A stretch of 40,788 bases of DNA from DAOUAG01 sp034432935 (GTDB lineage: Bacteria > Chloroflexota > Dehalococcoidia > SM23-28-2 > RBG-16-64-32). The first letter of the stretch is position 1; every line of letters begins with the position of its first letter. Position numbers and translations under genes: made by a program. Positions 1 to 8,558 of this stretch are shown in pieces. Below the pieces are notes generated by a model. The model made no database searches and was not told the DNA's origin. It saw nothing but the letters and a program-made list of their open reading frames with translations. The stretch spans positions 1 through 40,788 of the forward strand of contig DAOUBD010000032.1 of the NCBI GenBank assembly GCA_034432935.1, written 5' to 3'.

Positions 1-29
1 GTCTATAATGTGCACGTATATCCGCAACG

Positions 30-1076
30 ATGGTCCTGCCGAAGTATCTGGGCGCCGCTGCCTTCGTCCTTGGCCTCATCTCCTTGGCCTGCGCCAGTCG
101 CCAGCCAGACCGCGTGCCCCAAGGCCCCTCGGGCTCGCCATCGGCACCCGCCGCAACGACCATCGCGCCCGCGCCTACGGGCGAGAACCCCTTCGGGCTA
201 ATGCTGCCCTCCCAGCTTGTGCGCTCGTCCCAGGGGATGCAGACGGCCAAGGCGCTGGGAGCCACCTATTTCAGACCCGCTTCAATCTTTCTCGATCAAT
301 GGAACGGGACCTGCGCCGAGTGCGATATCGCGTTGAGTGCCGGTTTGCAACTCGTCCTCACCGTGCGCAACAGCGGCCCGTTGCCCACCGCCCCGCCCAG
401 CGATCTCGCCGCCTATCAGCGCACCTTGGGCCAGGTGCTGGACACATACCGACCGGCGGTGCTGGTAGTGGAGAACGAGGAGAACTCGGCCCTGTTCTAC
501 ACGGGAACACCAGAGGAATACGCCGCCCAACTCAAAGCCGCCTGCCAGGTGGCGCACCGGAAGGGTATCCCCTGCGCCAACGGCGGGCTGGTCAGCGCGC
601 TGGTGGCTCTCCTGGTGTATGACCATTACCTGTCCAGTGGGCAGTCCACAGCCGCCCAAGACTTCGCCGCCAGAGCCTTCACAGCAGAGGAGCAGCGCCA
701 ACTCGACTCGCCCCAGGCTCGGGAGCAAATCGGCAAGGGCCAGGCGCTCCTCTCGGCCTACCGCGCCTCGGGGGCAGACTACGTGAACTTCCACTGGTAC
801 GTCGCCGACCCTCGGGCGCTGGAGGAAGCAGTGGCCTATCTGAGGACGCAAACGGACCTGCCGGTGATCACCAATGAGATCGGCCAGATCACCGGCGATC
901 CCAGCCAGACGACCGCCATCATGGACAAGGTGGTGGAGTTGGGCCTGCCCATCGCCGTATGGTTCGGCCTGGATGGGCCGAAGGCGCGGGGACTGGTCGA
1001 CGTGGATGGCAGCCTCCGGCCTACCGGCGAGGCATTCCAGTATTTTATCGAGTCCACGTTCCGGAACAACCGCTAG
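30..1076 (+). CDS. Lipoprotein with glycoside hydrolase clan A-like TIM barrel
   Basis: This 348-residue protein starts with a lipoprotein signal peptide: a hydrophobic stretch ends in the lipobox SLAC, with Cys21 as the lipidation site. A Pro/Ser/Ala linker (about 24-50) follows, then a TIM-barrel-like domain. Two motifs sit where clan GH-A enzymes carry their catalytic acids: the Asn-Glu pair in VVENEEN (N149, E150; acid/base) and E283 in VITNEIG (nucleophile), with NFHWY (252-256) between them as an active-site strand. It is probably a surface-anchored glycosidase or a carbohydrate-binding relative; the substrate cannot be told. The ATG at 30 gives a complete signal peptide but has no clear ribosome binding site. 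A perfect TATAAT at 4-9 could be the -10 box of a short-leader transcript. The stop codon lies inside the ribosome binding site of the next gene. Confidence 0.62.
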   Translation: MVLPKYLGAAAFVLGLISLACASRQPDRVPQGPSGSPSAPAATTIAPAPTGENPFGLMLPSQLVRSSQGMQTAKALGATYFRPASIFLDQWNGTCAECDIALSAGLQLVLTVRNSGPLPTAPPSDLAAYQRTLGQVLDTYRPAVLVVENEENSALFYTGTPEEYAAQLKAACQVAHRKGIPCANGGLVSALVALLVYDHYLSSGQSTAAQDFAARAFTAEEQRQLDSPQAREQIGKGQALLSAYRASGADYVNFHWYVADPRALEEAVAYLRTQTDLPVITNEIGQITGDPSQTTAIMDKVVELGLPIAVWFGLDGPKARGLVDVDGSLRPTGEAFQYFIESTFRNNR

Positions 1077-1088
1077 GAGGTCCTCGCC

Positions 1089-1649
1089 ATGGGACTCTTA
1101 ACCTTCAGCATCAACGTAACCCTCGACGGTTGCGTCGACCACCGAGAGGGAATCGCCGACGACGAGATACTCGTTTTCTTCACCCGCCTCTTGGACGAGG
1201 CAGGGGCGATGCTGTGGGGCCGCGTCACCTACGAGATGATGGAGAGCTACTGGCCCGCGGTCGCTCGCGGTGACGAGGAGGCGTCACCGGCAATGCGCGA
1301 TTGGGCAGTAAAGCTGGAGGCCAAGCCGAAGTACGTGGTGTCGTTGACGCGAACGGACTTCCCGTGGACGAACACCCACCACATCGCCGGCGACCTGCGC
1401 ACGAACGTGCAGAAGCTTAAAGACGCAACCCCCTCAGGCGTACTTCTTGGTAGTGGCAAGCTGGCGACCGAGCTCGACCGGCTGGATCTGATCGACGAGT
1501 ACAAGTTCCTAATCCACCCCAGGATCGCGGGCCACGGCCCGACCCTGTACCAGAGTGGACTGCCGAGCACGCGAAGGCTCGAGCTGGTCTCAGCGAAGCC
1601 GCTTCGCAACGGTGCGGTCGCCATGCACTATCGACGGGTGCGCGGCTAA
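1089..1649 (+). CDS. Dihydrofolate reductase family protein (RibD C-terminal type)
   Basis: This 186-residue protein has the layout of the YyaP/YwjB/RibD C-terminal branch of the DHFR fold: an N-terminal SINVTLDGCVD strand-turn, the WGRVTYEMM helix (residues 43-51), VVSLTRTDF, the nucleotide-loop motif GVLLGSGKLATEL, and a C-terminal strand before the end. These proteins bind NADPH; the physiological substrate is usually unknown, and this one is unlikely to be the main dihydrofolate reductase. A strong AGGAGG at 1075-1080 sits 8 bases before the ATG and overlaps the stop of the upstream lipoprotein gene, so the two are probably co-transcribed. Confidence 0.85.
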   Translation: MGLLTFSINVTLDGCVDHREGIADDEILVFFTRLLDEAGAMLWGRVTYEMMESYWPAVARGDEEASPAMRDWAVKLEAKPKYVVSLTRTDFPWTNTHHIAGDLRTNVQKLKDATPSGVLLGSGKLATELDRLDLIDEYKFLIHPRIAGHGPTLYQSGLPSTRRLELVSAKPLRNGAVAMHYRRVRG

Positions 1650-1689
1650 CAACGGGTTGCAGCGAACGGCCCTGCGCGCTGCCGCTCAG

Positions 1690-2691
1690 CTACCGGATAG
1701 CGTACGTAGCGCTGATGTTGGCCACCACCTGCACCTCTTGGGGCTGGCCCGCCGCATAGTTAGTGCCAGCCACTGGGTAGGGCATGCCGAAGTAGTCCTG
1801 CCCGCAAGTGCCGCCGTAGGGCGACCACGACCAGTGGGAGGCCGCCACCAGGTCCCCCAAGCCGGCGCCCAGAGCCTCGGCAAAGGCACCCGCCCGCTCG
1901 CTGGCATCAGCGGCGGCCGCCTTCATCGCCTCCTTCTCCAAAGCCAGGCAGTCCTTCACGGTGTACGAGACCCCGGTCCAGCCAAGGGTGAGACCGTCCC
2001 CGAGGCCTCCAGCAGCGTCCCGGGCCGCCTGCACGATGCCATCTAGGGAACCGACGTCACCAACCTTGGCCCGCAGGGTCGCGCTGGCGTAGGGATCCGA
2101 GTAGTACTGGCCCACCAGCTCGATGTCGCTTCGCGGCACGCCGGCCGCCACCAGCGCATCGATCACCGGCTTCAACGTCTCTTCGGTGATGGCCTGCGCA
2201 GGCGCCGGCGTCGCCACTGGGGACTCGGTACCGGGCTCCTCGCCAGGCACGGGCTCCGGCAACGGCACTGGCTTTGACCCGTCGAGGTAGCCCGAACGGG
2301 TGAAGTTGAACTCCACCACGGCGCTGTCGGCGGGCGCAGAGGCCGAGCCGTAACCCTGGACCGTGATGCCGCCTGGTGCCGGCGCGAGCTGGGGCGCCCC
2401 CAGGAAGCCGGCGCCGGTGGCCGGATACGCGACGCGGCTACCGGCAGCCGCGCTAGCGTCGCCGCCTACTCCCACGGGGGCACCGGACTGAAGGACACCC
2501 GTCGCGGGGCTCTCTATCGTCAGCTTCCCGCCGCCGGCCCCCGGAGCCATCGCCGATGCTAGACCCAGGCCCCTCTGAGTCCGGATGGCCATCTGGCCCC
2601 CATCGCCGCCGGTAGCCAAGACGGCCACGGCGACTACGACTGCTACGCCGATGGCAGCGACGAGCGCCGCTGCTATTAGCTTCGTCCTCAT
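1690..2691 (-). CDS. SIMPL (DUF541) domain exported protein
   Basis: The 333-residue product has an N-terminal membrane segment or signal (residues 4-27, very Ala/Val rich), a low-complexity Gly/Ala/Pro stretch to about 105, then a SIMPL domain. The domain opens with ITVQGYGSASAPADSAVVEF, the typical first strand of the family, and closes with VQVVANISATYAI. A Pro/Glu/Thr-rich insert (about 138-170) interrupts the domain. SIMPL proteins are periplasmic or surface proteins of unclear biochemical role, often linked to envelope stress. The start is supported by AGGAGG 7 bases upstream of the ATG. It is the last gene of a sigma / anti-sigma / SIMPL unit, so it may be the output or a sensor of that regulatory pair. 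Confidence 0.8.
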   Translation of the reverse strand: MRTKLIAAALVAAIGVAVVVAVAVLATGGDGGQMAIRTQRGLGLASAMAPGAGGGKLTIESPATGVLQSGAPVGVGGDASAAAGSRVAYPATGAGFLGAPQLAPAPGGITVQGYGSASAPADSAVVEFNFTRSGYLDGSKPVPLPEPVPGEEPGTESPVATPAPAQAITEETLKPVIDALVAAGVPRSDIELVGQYYSDPYASATLRAKVGDVGSLDGIVQAARDAAGGLGDGLTLGWTGVSYTVKDCLALEKEAMKAAAADASERAGAFAEALGAGLGDLVAASHWSWSPYGGTCGQDYFGMPYPVAGTNYAAGQPQEVQVVANISATYAIR

Positions 2692-2765
2692 GATTGAACC
2701 TCCTGCTGTTCTCCCGCTTGTCCTACCGCTTCAGACGCACGTAGCGCCACAAAGGTTCCCCACCA

Positions 2766-3473
2766 CTAGGCTCCTCGCCGGCCCCTGCGGCGGGCGATGG
2801 TGAGGGCGCCGCTGGTGGCCACCGCCAGCCCTAGGCCAGCCGCTAACCCGATCACCGTGGTGCCAGGGCCACCGCCGCCCCCTGCCTCCGCGCCGGCAGC
2901 GGTCTTGACCATGAGTCCATCGGAGGCTTCCCCCTCGCCGGCCGCCGCAGCCGTCGCAGCGGGAGTTGGCGGAGCCTCTCGTTGTAGGTCCTGGATGGCC
3001 GGCGCCGAGGGCGTAGACCCAGCGGAAGGCTCAGCCAGAGGGCCGCCTTCCGGCGGGGCCAGCCCCTCCATCCCTTCCGCCGCCCGTTCAATGGCCGCTC
3101 GGGGCGCGGCGGCTGGCCCAAGGCCAGCTTCCTCACCACCCCGCAGGTCCAGCAACAGGACAGCCGCCAGGGCCACCGCCAGCCCGGCCGCTGCCAAGCG
3201 GGAGGCCGTCTCCAGCCGGCGCAGAGCGGACGACCCCGAGGGGCTGGGCCGCTCCACCATGCTGGGCGTCAGGGCAAAGGAACGCGGCTCCTTCTCCAGC
3301 GGCATGGACGCAAGCGCCTTCCGCACGGCGCGGAGTTCAGCAAGCTCCGCCCGGCACGCCTCGCAGGCCGCCAGGTGGGCCTCTAGCTGGCGCTGGTCTC
3401 CGGGCGAGAGCTCAGCGTCCAGGTAGGGAGACAGCTTCTTGCGCACCCTCCGGTGCCAGCCTGGCCACCTCAT
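2766..3473 (-). CDS. Zinc-finger anti-sigma factor, membrane protein
   Basis: The N-terminus of this 235-residue protein carries the zinc-binding anti-sigma (ZAS) motif H33-x3-C37-x2-C40 (HLAACEAC), which in this family binds the cognate ECF sigma factor in the cytoplasm. A membrane segment follows at about 92-109 (LAAAGLAVALAAVLLLDL), then a Pro/Ala/Glu-rich external region, and a second hydrophobic segment near the C-terminus (about 205-226) followed by basic residues. Two membrane segments bracketing the sensor region are unusual, since one is typical. The start codon overlaps the stop of the sigma gene by 4 bases, so the two are translationally coupled. Confidence 0.85.
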   Translation of the reverse strand: MRWPGWHRRVRKKLSPYLDAELSPGDQRQLEAHLAACEACRAELAELRAVRKALASMPLEKEPRSFALTPSMVERPSPSGSSALRRLETASRLAAAGLAVALAAVLLLDLRGGEEAGLGPAAAPRAAIERAAEGMEGLAPPEGGPLAEPSAGSTPSAPAIQDLQREAPPTPAATAAAAGEGEASDGLMVKTAAGAEAGGGGGPGTTVIGLAAGLGLAVATSGALTIARRRGRRGA

Positions 3474-4102
3474 CTTCGCCTCTCACCTTCCTGACGTTCC
3501 GCGTGCTCGAAAAGTTCCCCCGCCAGCGCAGGATCGGCCCGGAGGATGGCCCGCAGCCTCAGCCGCGCCCGGGCGATGCGGGATTTCACGGTGCCCAGCG
3601 GCGCGCCCACCACCGCTGAGATCTCGGAGTAGTCCATCCCCTGCACGTCGCAGAGGATTACGGCCAAACGCTGATCCGAAGGCAGGGCGCCCAGCGCCTT
3701 CTGGATGGCCGACACCACCTCGCTGCGCTCCAGTTGACGCGCTGGCGATGGGCTTGGGCTGGCGAGCTCTGCCAGGCCGCCTTGCTCCAGCGTCGCGTCC
3801 AAAGAGACAGCCGGCCGTGCCCGCCGGCGGCGCAGCTCGTCGTAACAGACGTTGGCGGCGATGCGGTACAACCAGGCACGGAGGGACCCGCCCCGGAAGG
3901 AGTCTAGCCGCCGGAAGGCCGCGATGAAGGCCTCTTGTGTGGCGTCTTCCGCCGCGGCGGCCGAGCCCAACATCCGCAGACAGAGGTTGTAGAGGCCGCG
4001 CTGAAAACGTTCCACCAGGACGTTGAAGGCGGCGATGTCGCCCCCGCGGCTGCGCTGGACCAGGGTGCTCTCTTCAGCGTCAGCTTTCATGCGTAGGCCC
4101 AT
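3470..4102 (-). CDS. ECF-family RNA polymerase sigma factor
   Basis: This 210-residue protein has sigma region 2 at about 20-95 (DATQEAFIAAFRRLDSF and AWLYRIAANVCYDELRR are the characteristic 2.2-2.4 signatures) and region 4 at about 140-190 (LPSDQRLAVILCDVQGMDY, then a helix-turn-helix with GTVKSRIARARLRL). A Pro/Ser linker joins them. It directs RNA polymerase to a small regulon and is presumably held inactive by the anti-sigma factor encoded immediately downstream. Two ATG starts are possible, 4102 and 4090; neither has a strong ribosome binding site. The signal and regulon cannot be read from the sequence, although the SIMPL gene in the same unit is a likely target. Confidence 0.9.
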   Translation of the reverse strand: MGLRMKADAEESTLVQRSRGGDIAAFNVLVERFQRGLYNLCLRMLGSAAAAEDATQEAFIAAFRRLDSFRGGSLRAWLYRIAANVCYDELRRRRARPAVSLDATLEQGGLAELASPSPSPARQLERSEVVSAIQKALGALPSDQRLAVILCDVQGMDYSEISAVVGAPLGTVKSRIARARLRLRAILRADPALAGELFEHAERQEGERRR

Positions 4103-4171
4103 TCTACCAGCGAAACCAAGGCGGCCCGCCGTTCGTCTATCTATCGGGCCGGGAGGAGGAACCCTGCTATA

Positions 4172-5212
4172 ATGAAGACCGAACGAATGAAGGATTTCGA
4201 AGAGTCCGACGGCTGGCCTGAAGAAGAGGGGGAGGAGAGGGAGTCTGGCCCGCCAGCCTTTGACCCCCTGTTCCTTCCTTGGGATGAGGAGCCGCCTGCT
4301 GCCCTTCCGGAAGGACCTGCGGAGGACGCGTCTTGGTGGGAGACGGGTGGTTTCGGTGAGCCCTCAAACCTTGCTGCCGGCGCCCTGGCCTGGGAGCTGC
4401 CCGCCAACGACGTTCTGCGCCGCGAGTTCCAGACGGGCGTCGGACACTTCCCCGACCGTTTCACCCACGCGCAGAGGATCACCGAATACCAGCGCCTCCT
4501 ACGCGAGGGCACCGTCGTCGTCCCCAAGCCGGAGCGCCGCTGGCTGGTCACCGCCCGCGAGCTCGTGGAAACGCTGCTTTTGGCCCTCCTCATCTTCCTT
4601 TCGGTCCGCGCCTCCTTCCAGAACTTCCGGGTGGAGGGCGCCAGCATGAACCCCAGTCTGGAGAACGGCGAGTACCTCATCGTCAACAAGCTGGCCTACG
4701 CCACCATAGACCTCAGCATGTTCAACTGGCTCCCCTTCTTCGATGCAGGCGAGCATCCGGTCCGCCATCTCTGGGGGAAGCCCTCCCGGGGCGATGTCAT
4801 CGTCTTCCGCGCCCCCACCAGCCCGAACCGCGACTTCATAAAACGCATCATCGGCTTGCCGGGGGATACGGTGGAGATAAACAACTCGACGGGCCAGGTC
4901 TTCATCAACGGCTCGCCTCTAGAGGAGACCTACACCCAGGGCGTCACTAGCTGCCCGAACAACACCTGCAAGTGGGAGATACCCGCCAAGGGCTCGCCCC
5001 AGGCCTATTCCGAGTGCGGGTCCGAGGCTTGCTATTTCGTCCTGGGGGACAACCGGCAGAACAGCAGCGACTCGCGCCAGGGCTGGCTGGTTCCTGAAGA
5101 GAACATCATCGGCAAAGCCCTCATCACCTACTGGCGGAACGGCGGCCCCCAGTTCGATCTAGCGCCCAACCGCTCCGTTGGCCTGGCCGATAACGCCAGC
5201 GCCCAGGAGTAG
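4172..5212 (+). CDS. lepB: Signal peptidase I with long acidic N-terminal extension
   Basis: Type I signal peptidase cleaves signal peptides of exported proteins on the outer face of the membrane. The catalytic serine is S158 in GASMNPSL and the general base is K224 in RDFIKRIIGLPGD; the conserved box VLGDNRQNSSDSR follows. One membrane segment lies at about 129-146. The roughly 125 residues before it are unusual: a very acidic, Trp-containing cytoplasmic region absent from standard LepB (the whole protein is 346 residues). A GGGAGGAGGA run at 4151-4160 serves as ribosome binding site, at a rather long 11-base spacing to ATG 4172; an in-frame ATG at 4187 is the alternative. It overlaps a TATAAT (4168-4173) and is followed 1 base later by pyrE. 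Confidence 0.93.
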   Translation: MKTERMKDFEESDGWPEEEGEERESGPPAFDPLFLPWDEEPPAALPEGPAEDASWWETGGFGEPSNLAAGALAWELPANDVLRREFQTGVGHFPDRFTHAQRITEYQRLLREGTVVVPKPERRWLVTARELVETLLLALLIFLSVRASFQNFRVEGASMNPSLENGEYLIVNKLAYATIDLSMFNWLPFFDAGEHPVRHLWGKPSRGDVIVFRAPTSPNRDFIKRIIGLPGDTVEINNSTGQVFINGSPLEETYTQGVTSCPNNTCKWEIPAKGSPQAYSECGSEACYFVLGDNRQNSSDSRQGWLVPEENIIGKALITYWRNGGPQFDLAPNRSVGLADNASAQE

Positions 5213-5213
5213 G

Positions 5214-5810
5214 GTGGCCGCCGCCGGCGCCTCCTCCCAGGCCGAGGCCCTCCTGCGCGAGGCAGGCGCCCTCCTGGAGGGGCACTTCCAGCTGACCTCC
5301 GGCAAGCACTCGCCGCGCTACGTCGAGAAGTTCCGGCTGTTGGAACGCCCTCCGCAGACGGAGGCCCTCTGCCGGATGATCGCCCGTTGGGCCGGGGCGC
5401 TGGAGCCCCAGACAGTGGCTGGCCCAACCACCGGCGGCATCATCATCTCGTACGAGACCGCGCGCCTCCTCGGCACGCGGGCCATCTTCGCCGAGCCGGC
5501 GGTTGGCCGGGGTCTCACCCGGGCCCCAGAGGGCGGCCGCGAGTTCCGGCGCGGGTTCACCCTTTCGCCTGGGGAGAGGGTGCTGGTGGTAGACGACGTC
5601 CTGACGACGGGGGGCAGCATCCGCGATGTCCTGGATGCGGTGCGGCGGGCCGGAGCCCAGCCGGTAGGCGTGGCGGTCCTAGTCGACCGCAGCGGCGGCA
5701 AGGCAGACTTCGGCCTGCCCTTTTTCGCTTGTCTGCGCCTCGATCTGCCGGCCTACGAACCGGCCGCCTGCCCCCTCTGCGCGCAAGGCGTGCCCCTGAC
5801 CCTGACCTAG
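5214..5810 (+). CDS. pyrE: Orotate phosphoribosyltransferase
   Basis: PyrE joins orotate to PRPP to make orotidine monophosphate in pyrimidine synthesis. The PRPP-binding motif VLVVDDVLTTGGS is intact, and FQLTSGKHSPRYVEK near the N-terminus is the family hallmark for substrate contact. With a GTG start at 5214 the protein is 198 residues, the normal length for the family. That start sits 1 base after the lepB stop and 4 bases after AGGAG; the upstream in-frame ATG at 5178 would overlap lepB by 35 bases and adds residues not expected in the family. The C-terminal C-x2-C (CPLC) recalls the tail of archaeal-type and other bacterial PyrE proteins. Confidence 0.93.
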   Translation: MAAAGASSQAEALLREAGALLEGHFQLTSGKHSPRYVEKFRLLERPPQTEALCRMIARWAGALEPQTVAGPTTGGIIISYETARLLGTRAIFAEPAVGRGLTRAPEGGREFRRGFTLSPGERVLVVDDVLTTGGSIRDVLDAVRRAGAQPVGVAVLVDRSGGKADFGLPFFACLRLDLPAYEPAACPLCAQGVPLTLT

Positions 5811-5812
5811 GC

Positions 5813-6820
5813 TCAGTCCGGGATGGCCAGGGCGATGGCCCAGCCAAGGCCGAAGCAGATAGGAAACGTCAGAACCCAGGCCAGGACGATGTTATAGGCG
5901 ATGCCCCAGCGCACCGCCGAAAGACGCCTCGTCGCCCCTACGCCCATGATGGCAGTACCTATGGTGTGGGTCGTGCTCAGCGGCACTCCAAAGCGAGAGC
6001 TGACGGCGAGGGTGGTAGCAGCCGCGGCCTCTGCCGCAAACCCTTGGTACGTCTCCAGGTGAGTCACCTTCATCCCCAAGGTACGGATGATGCGCCAGCC
6101 TCCCGCCATGGTGCTGACACCCATGGTGAGGGCCGCCAAGAGGATCACCCACGTGGGGACGTGGAACTCCTTCGCGGGGGTCTCGTGCCAGATGGCCAGG
6201 GCCATGGCCAGCACGCCTATGGCCTTCTGCCCATCGGCCGTGCCGTGGCTCCAAGCCATGAAGGCAGACGAACCCAGTTGTAGAAGGCCGAAGAGGCGCC
6301 GCGAGCGCCCCGGGCTGGACCTGCTGAACAGCCAGAGGATGACCAGCATTATCAGGAGGCCGCCCAGGAAACCGCCCGCCACCGCGGTGCCAAGTCCCAG
6401 GAAGACCTTTTCCCAACCGCCCCACTTGAGGACGTCCCACCCGGCCACCTGAACGGCGGCCCCCGCTATCCCGGCCACTATGCCGTGGCTCTCACTGGTG
6501 GGAAGGCCGAGGTAGGCGGCGAAGGTGCTCCAGGCCACCACCGCCAGGGCGGCAGCAGCCGCTATCTGAAGCCCGGTGCCTTTGGCCGTCAGGAGATCGA
6601 TGTCTACGATATCTGACCCGATGGTCTTGGCCACGGCGGTGCCAGATAGCGCGCCCGCCAGGTTGAGGACCGCTGCCATCGCCACCGCCGCCAGTGGGGG
6701 CAACGCCCGGGTAGACACGACCGTGGCGATGGCGTTGGGGGCGTCGGTCCAGCCGTTGACGGCCTCGAAGGCCAGGACCGCTATGAAGACGAAGACCAAG
6801 AAGGCGAAGGAATCGGTCAT
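5813..6820 (-). CDS. pit: PiT-family inorganic phosphate permease
   Basis: This 335-residue integral membrane protein has the paired PiT signatures: NGWTDAPNAIATVVSTRAL in the N-terminal half and GVPLSTTHTIGTAIMGVGA in the C-terminal half, plus GLPTSESHGIVAGI. These inverted repeats form the transport path in cation-coupled phosphate carriers (PF01384). About nine to ten hydrophobic segments can be seen. It is the short form of the family, lacking the large central loop of E. coli PitA. It lies 51 bases downstream of a DUF47 gene on the same strand, a common pairing in which the DUF47 protein is needed for or regulates phosphate uptake. It converges with pyrE, leaving only 2 bases between the stops. 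Confidence 0.92.
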   Translation of the reverse strand: MTDSFAFLVFVFIAVLAFEAVNGWTDAPNAIATVVSTRALPPLAAVAMAAVLNLAGALSGTAVAKTIGSDIVDIDLLTAKGTGLQIAAAAALAVVAWSTFAAYLGLPTSESHGIVAGIAGAAVQVAGWDVLKWGGWEKVFLGLGTAVAGGFLGGLLIMLVILWLFSRSSPGRSRRLFGLLQLGSSAFMAWSHGTADGQKAIGVLAMALAIWHETPAKEFHVPTWVILLAALTMGVSTMAGGWRIIRTLGMKVTHLETYQGFAAEAAAATTLAVSSRFGVPLSTTHTIGTAIMGVGATRRLSAVRWGIAYNIVLAWVLTFPICFGLGWAIALAIPD

Positions 6821-6871
6821 ACGCTCAGGCAGCCGCCCGCCGCGGGGGTCCGCTTTCCTCCGGAGGACACC

Positions 6872-7498
6872 CTAGCCATGCTTGAGGACGATGGCCTCCA
6901 AGACATGGGCCACCTGTTCAGCGCTATCCGTCGCCCGCTCCAACTGATCGTAGATATCCCGCCACTTGATGATATCGATGACGCTGATCTCTCCGGCGAA
7001 GAGCTCTGCCGTGGCCCTTAGGAAGAGGGAGTCAGCCTCATTCTCCAGGCGATTTACTTCCTTTAGCTGGTCTAGGATCCGCCTCAGGTGACGTCCGTCT
7101 CGCAGAAGGGTGATAGCTCGCTCCACCTGTATGCACTGAAGCCGGATCAGGTCAGCCAGCGAGCGGGCCGCTGGCGTTGGCTCTGACACGCCGTAGACCA
7201 TCATGGCGGTGCTGGCGCCCTCCATGAAATCCATGATGTCGTCCATGCGCTGGGCCAGCGCCGCGATGTCCTCCCTGTCCAGCGGCGTGACGAAGGTCTG
7301 GTGCACCTGCCTGTAGATGTCGTGGGTGATGTTGTCCGCCTCGTGCTCCAGCTCTTTCAGACGCCGCGCCTTCATCTCCACATTCTCGAAGTGCTCCAGC
7401 AGATCGGTCAGCACCTCGGCGGCGGCTACCAACTTGTGGGCTGACTGCTCAAAGAGGTTGTAGAACTGAGCGTCGCGGGGGATCAGCGAAAAACGCAT
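6872..7498 (-). CDS. DUF47 / PhoU-like phosphate transport accessory protein
   Basis: The protein (about 208 residues from the ATG at 7498) is almost entirely helical, as in the DUF47 (PF01865) family of PhoU-like proteins. Family features are the N-terminal RDAQFYNLFEQSAHKL, the helix ELEHEADNITHDIYRQV with Glu and Asp metal ligands, DREDIAALAQRMDDIMD, and a second repeat with RLENEADSLFLRA and WRDIYDQLERATD. It sits directly upstream of the PiT permease, which fits its known role as a cytoplasmic partner of Pit transporters. An alternative start extends the frame upstream by 17 residues without family similarity. Confidence 0.88.
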   Translation of the reverse strand: MRFSLIPRDAQFYNLFEQSAHKLVAAAEVLTDLLEHFENVEMKARRLKELEHEADNITHDIYRQVHQTFVTPLDREDIAALAQRMDDIMDFMEGASTAMMVYGVSEPTPAARSLADLIRLQCIQVERAITLLRDGRHLRRILDQLKEVNRLENEADSLFLRATAELFAGEISVIDIIKWRDIYDQLERATDSAEQVAHVLEAIVLKHG

Positions 7499-7606
7499 CC
7501 GCACTGTCCTGCCGACCAGAAGCATACACCGGCCATCCGGCCCGAGCAACCGCCGGACGGCCGCCCTTTGTGGAAACCCCTGGGGCGCGGCGACTAGGGC
7601 AGAGCC

Positions 7607-7819
7607 TTACCTGGCCCTGGTCTCCGCCTGGAAACCCACCTTCTTATGGGTGCCATCGCAAAACGGCTTGTTCTCCGAATGGCCGCACCGGCAAAGGGAC
7701 ACCCATTCGCCTGGGGGCAAAGTAAACTCGTTCCCCTCGGCGTCAACGAGCTTGAAGGGGCCCTGGACCCGGTAGGGCCCGCTGGACCTCACCGTTATCC
7801 GCACTTCCTCGGCCAACAC
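7607..7819 (-). CDS. CDGSH-type iron-sulfur domain protein
   Basis: This is a single-domain protein of about 70 residues. The motif CRCGHSENKPFCDGTH supplies the three Cys and one His that bind a [2Fe-2S] cluster in the CDGSH (mitoNEET-like) family. Small bacterial members are thought to act in redox or cluster transfer; no partner is evident here. The GTG at 7819 follows a strong GGAAGGAGG closely; the TTG directly after it, with 6-base spacing, is the other choice. A -10-like TATAAC (plus-strand GTTATA at 7858-7863) lies about 40 bases upstream. Confidence 0.85.
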   Translation of the reverse strand: MLAEEVRITVRSSGPYRVQGPFKLVDAEGNEFTLPPGEWVSLCRCGHSENKPFCDGTHKKVGFQAETRAR

Positions 7820-7894
7820 GGTCCTCCTTCCCAAACGGGTGCAAGGAAAACGTTCGCGTTATATCGGCATGATAGCATCCGGGAGCCCATCCTC

Positions 7895-8521
7895 TCAGCC
7901 CAGATGCTTCCTCAGAAAATCGCCCACGGCCTGCGCCAACGGTTCCTCATGCCCCCACCAGAAATGATCGGCCCCGGACACGAAGACCAGATCCGCTCCC
8001 AGCGCCTGGGCCAGCTCCGAGAGGTCATCCTGGTCCACATACTCGTCCTCGTCGCCTGCTATTAGGAGCAGGGGGTACGGCAACGCCGGGGGTTGGGCCG
8101 GGAGCATCATGGTGGGTGGCGAGACCAACACCATGGCCCGCAGCCCCTCCACCCGTGCGGCCAAGGCCACGCCTGCGCCGAAGGAGTAGCCGGCCACCGC
8201 CAAGCGCTCTCCGTCTACCCCCGGCAGGCCGCGCAGGTACTCGGCCGCCATCGCTACGTCGAGGCGTTCCCCCTGGCCACCCTCGTGGCGGCCCTCGCTG
8301 CGGCCGGTCCCCCGGAAGTTGAATCGCAAGGCAGCGACGCCGCCCTCCACCGCTACGCGGCAGAGGAGCCCCACCACATTGTTGTTCATGTCCCCCCCGT
8401 AGAGCGGGTGCGGATGGCACACGACGATCCCTGGCGCTGGCGTCGAGTCAGGCAGGTGAAGGGCGCCCTCCAGCCTGAATCCGCCAGCGGTAGGGAAGGC
8501 GACCGGGCGAGCGCTGCTCAT
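7895..8521 (-). CDS. Alpha/beta hydrolase, dienelactone hydrolase-like
   Basis: The 208-residue product has the compact alpha/beta hydrolase layout: GIVVCHPHPLYGGDMNNNV near the N-terminus (a feature of the COG2945 group of predicted hydrolases), LRFNFRGTGRSEG, the nucleophile elbow GYSFGAG, an acid in AGDEDEYVD, and a C-terminal histidine in GADHFWWGHE. Members of this group act on esters or similar bonds, with unknown natural substrate. I chose the ATG at 8521 because a longer reading frame (to 8584) would run into the divergently transcribed methyltransferase gene starting at 8559. Confidence 0.83.
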   Translation of the reverse strand: MSSARPVAFPTAGGFRLEGALHLPDSTPAPGIVVCHPHPLYGGDMNNNVVGLLCRVAVEGGVAALRFNFRGTGRSEGRHEGGQGERLDVAMAAEYLRGLPGVDGERLAVAGYSFGAGVALAARVEGLRAMVLVSPPTMMLPAQPPALPYPLLLIAGDEDEYVDQDDLSELAQALGADLVFVSGADHFWWGHEEPLAQAVGDFLRKHLG

Positions 8522-8558
8522 CGCCGCGATTGTACCTGGTGGTAATCTCAGTAGCGAG

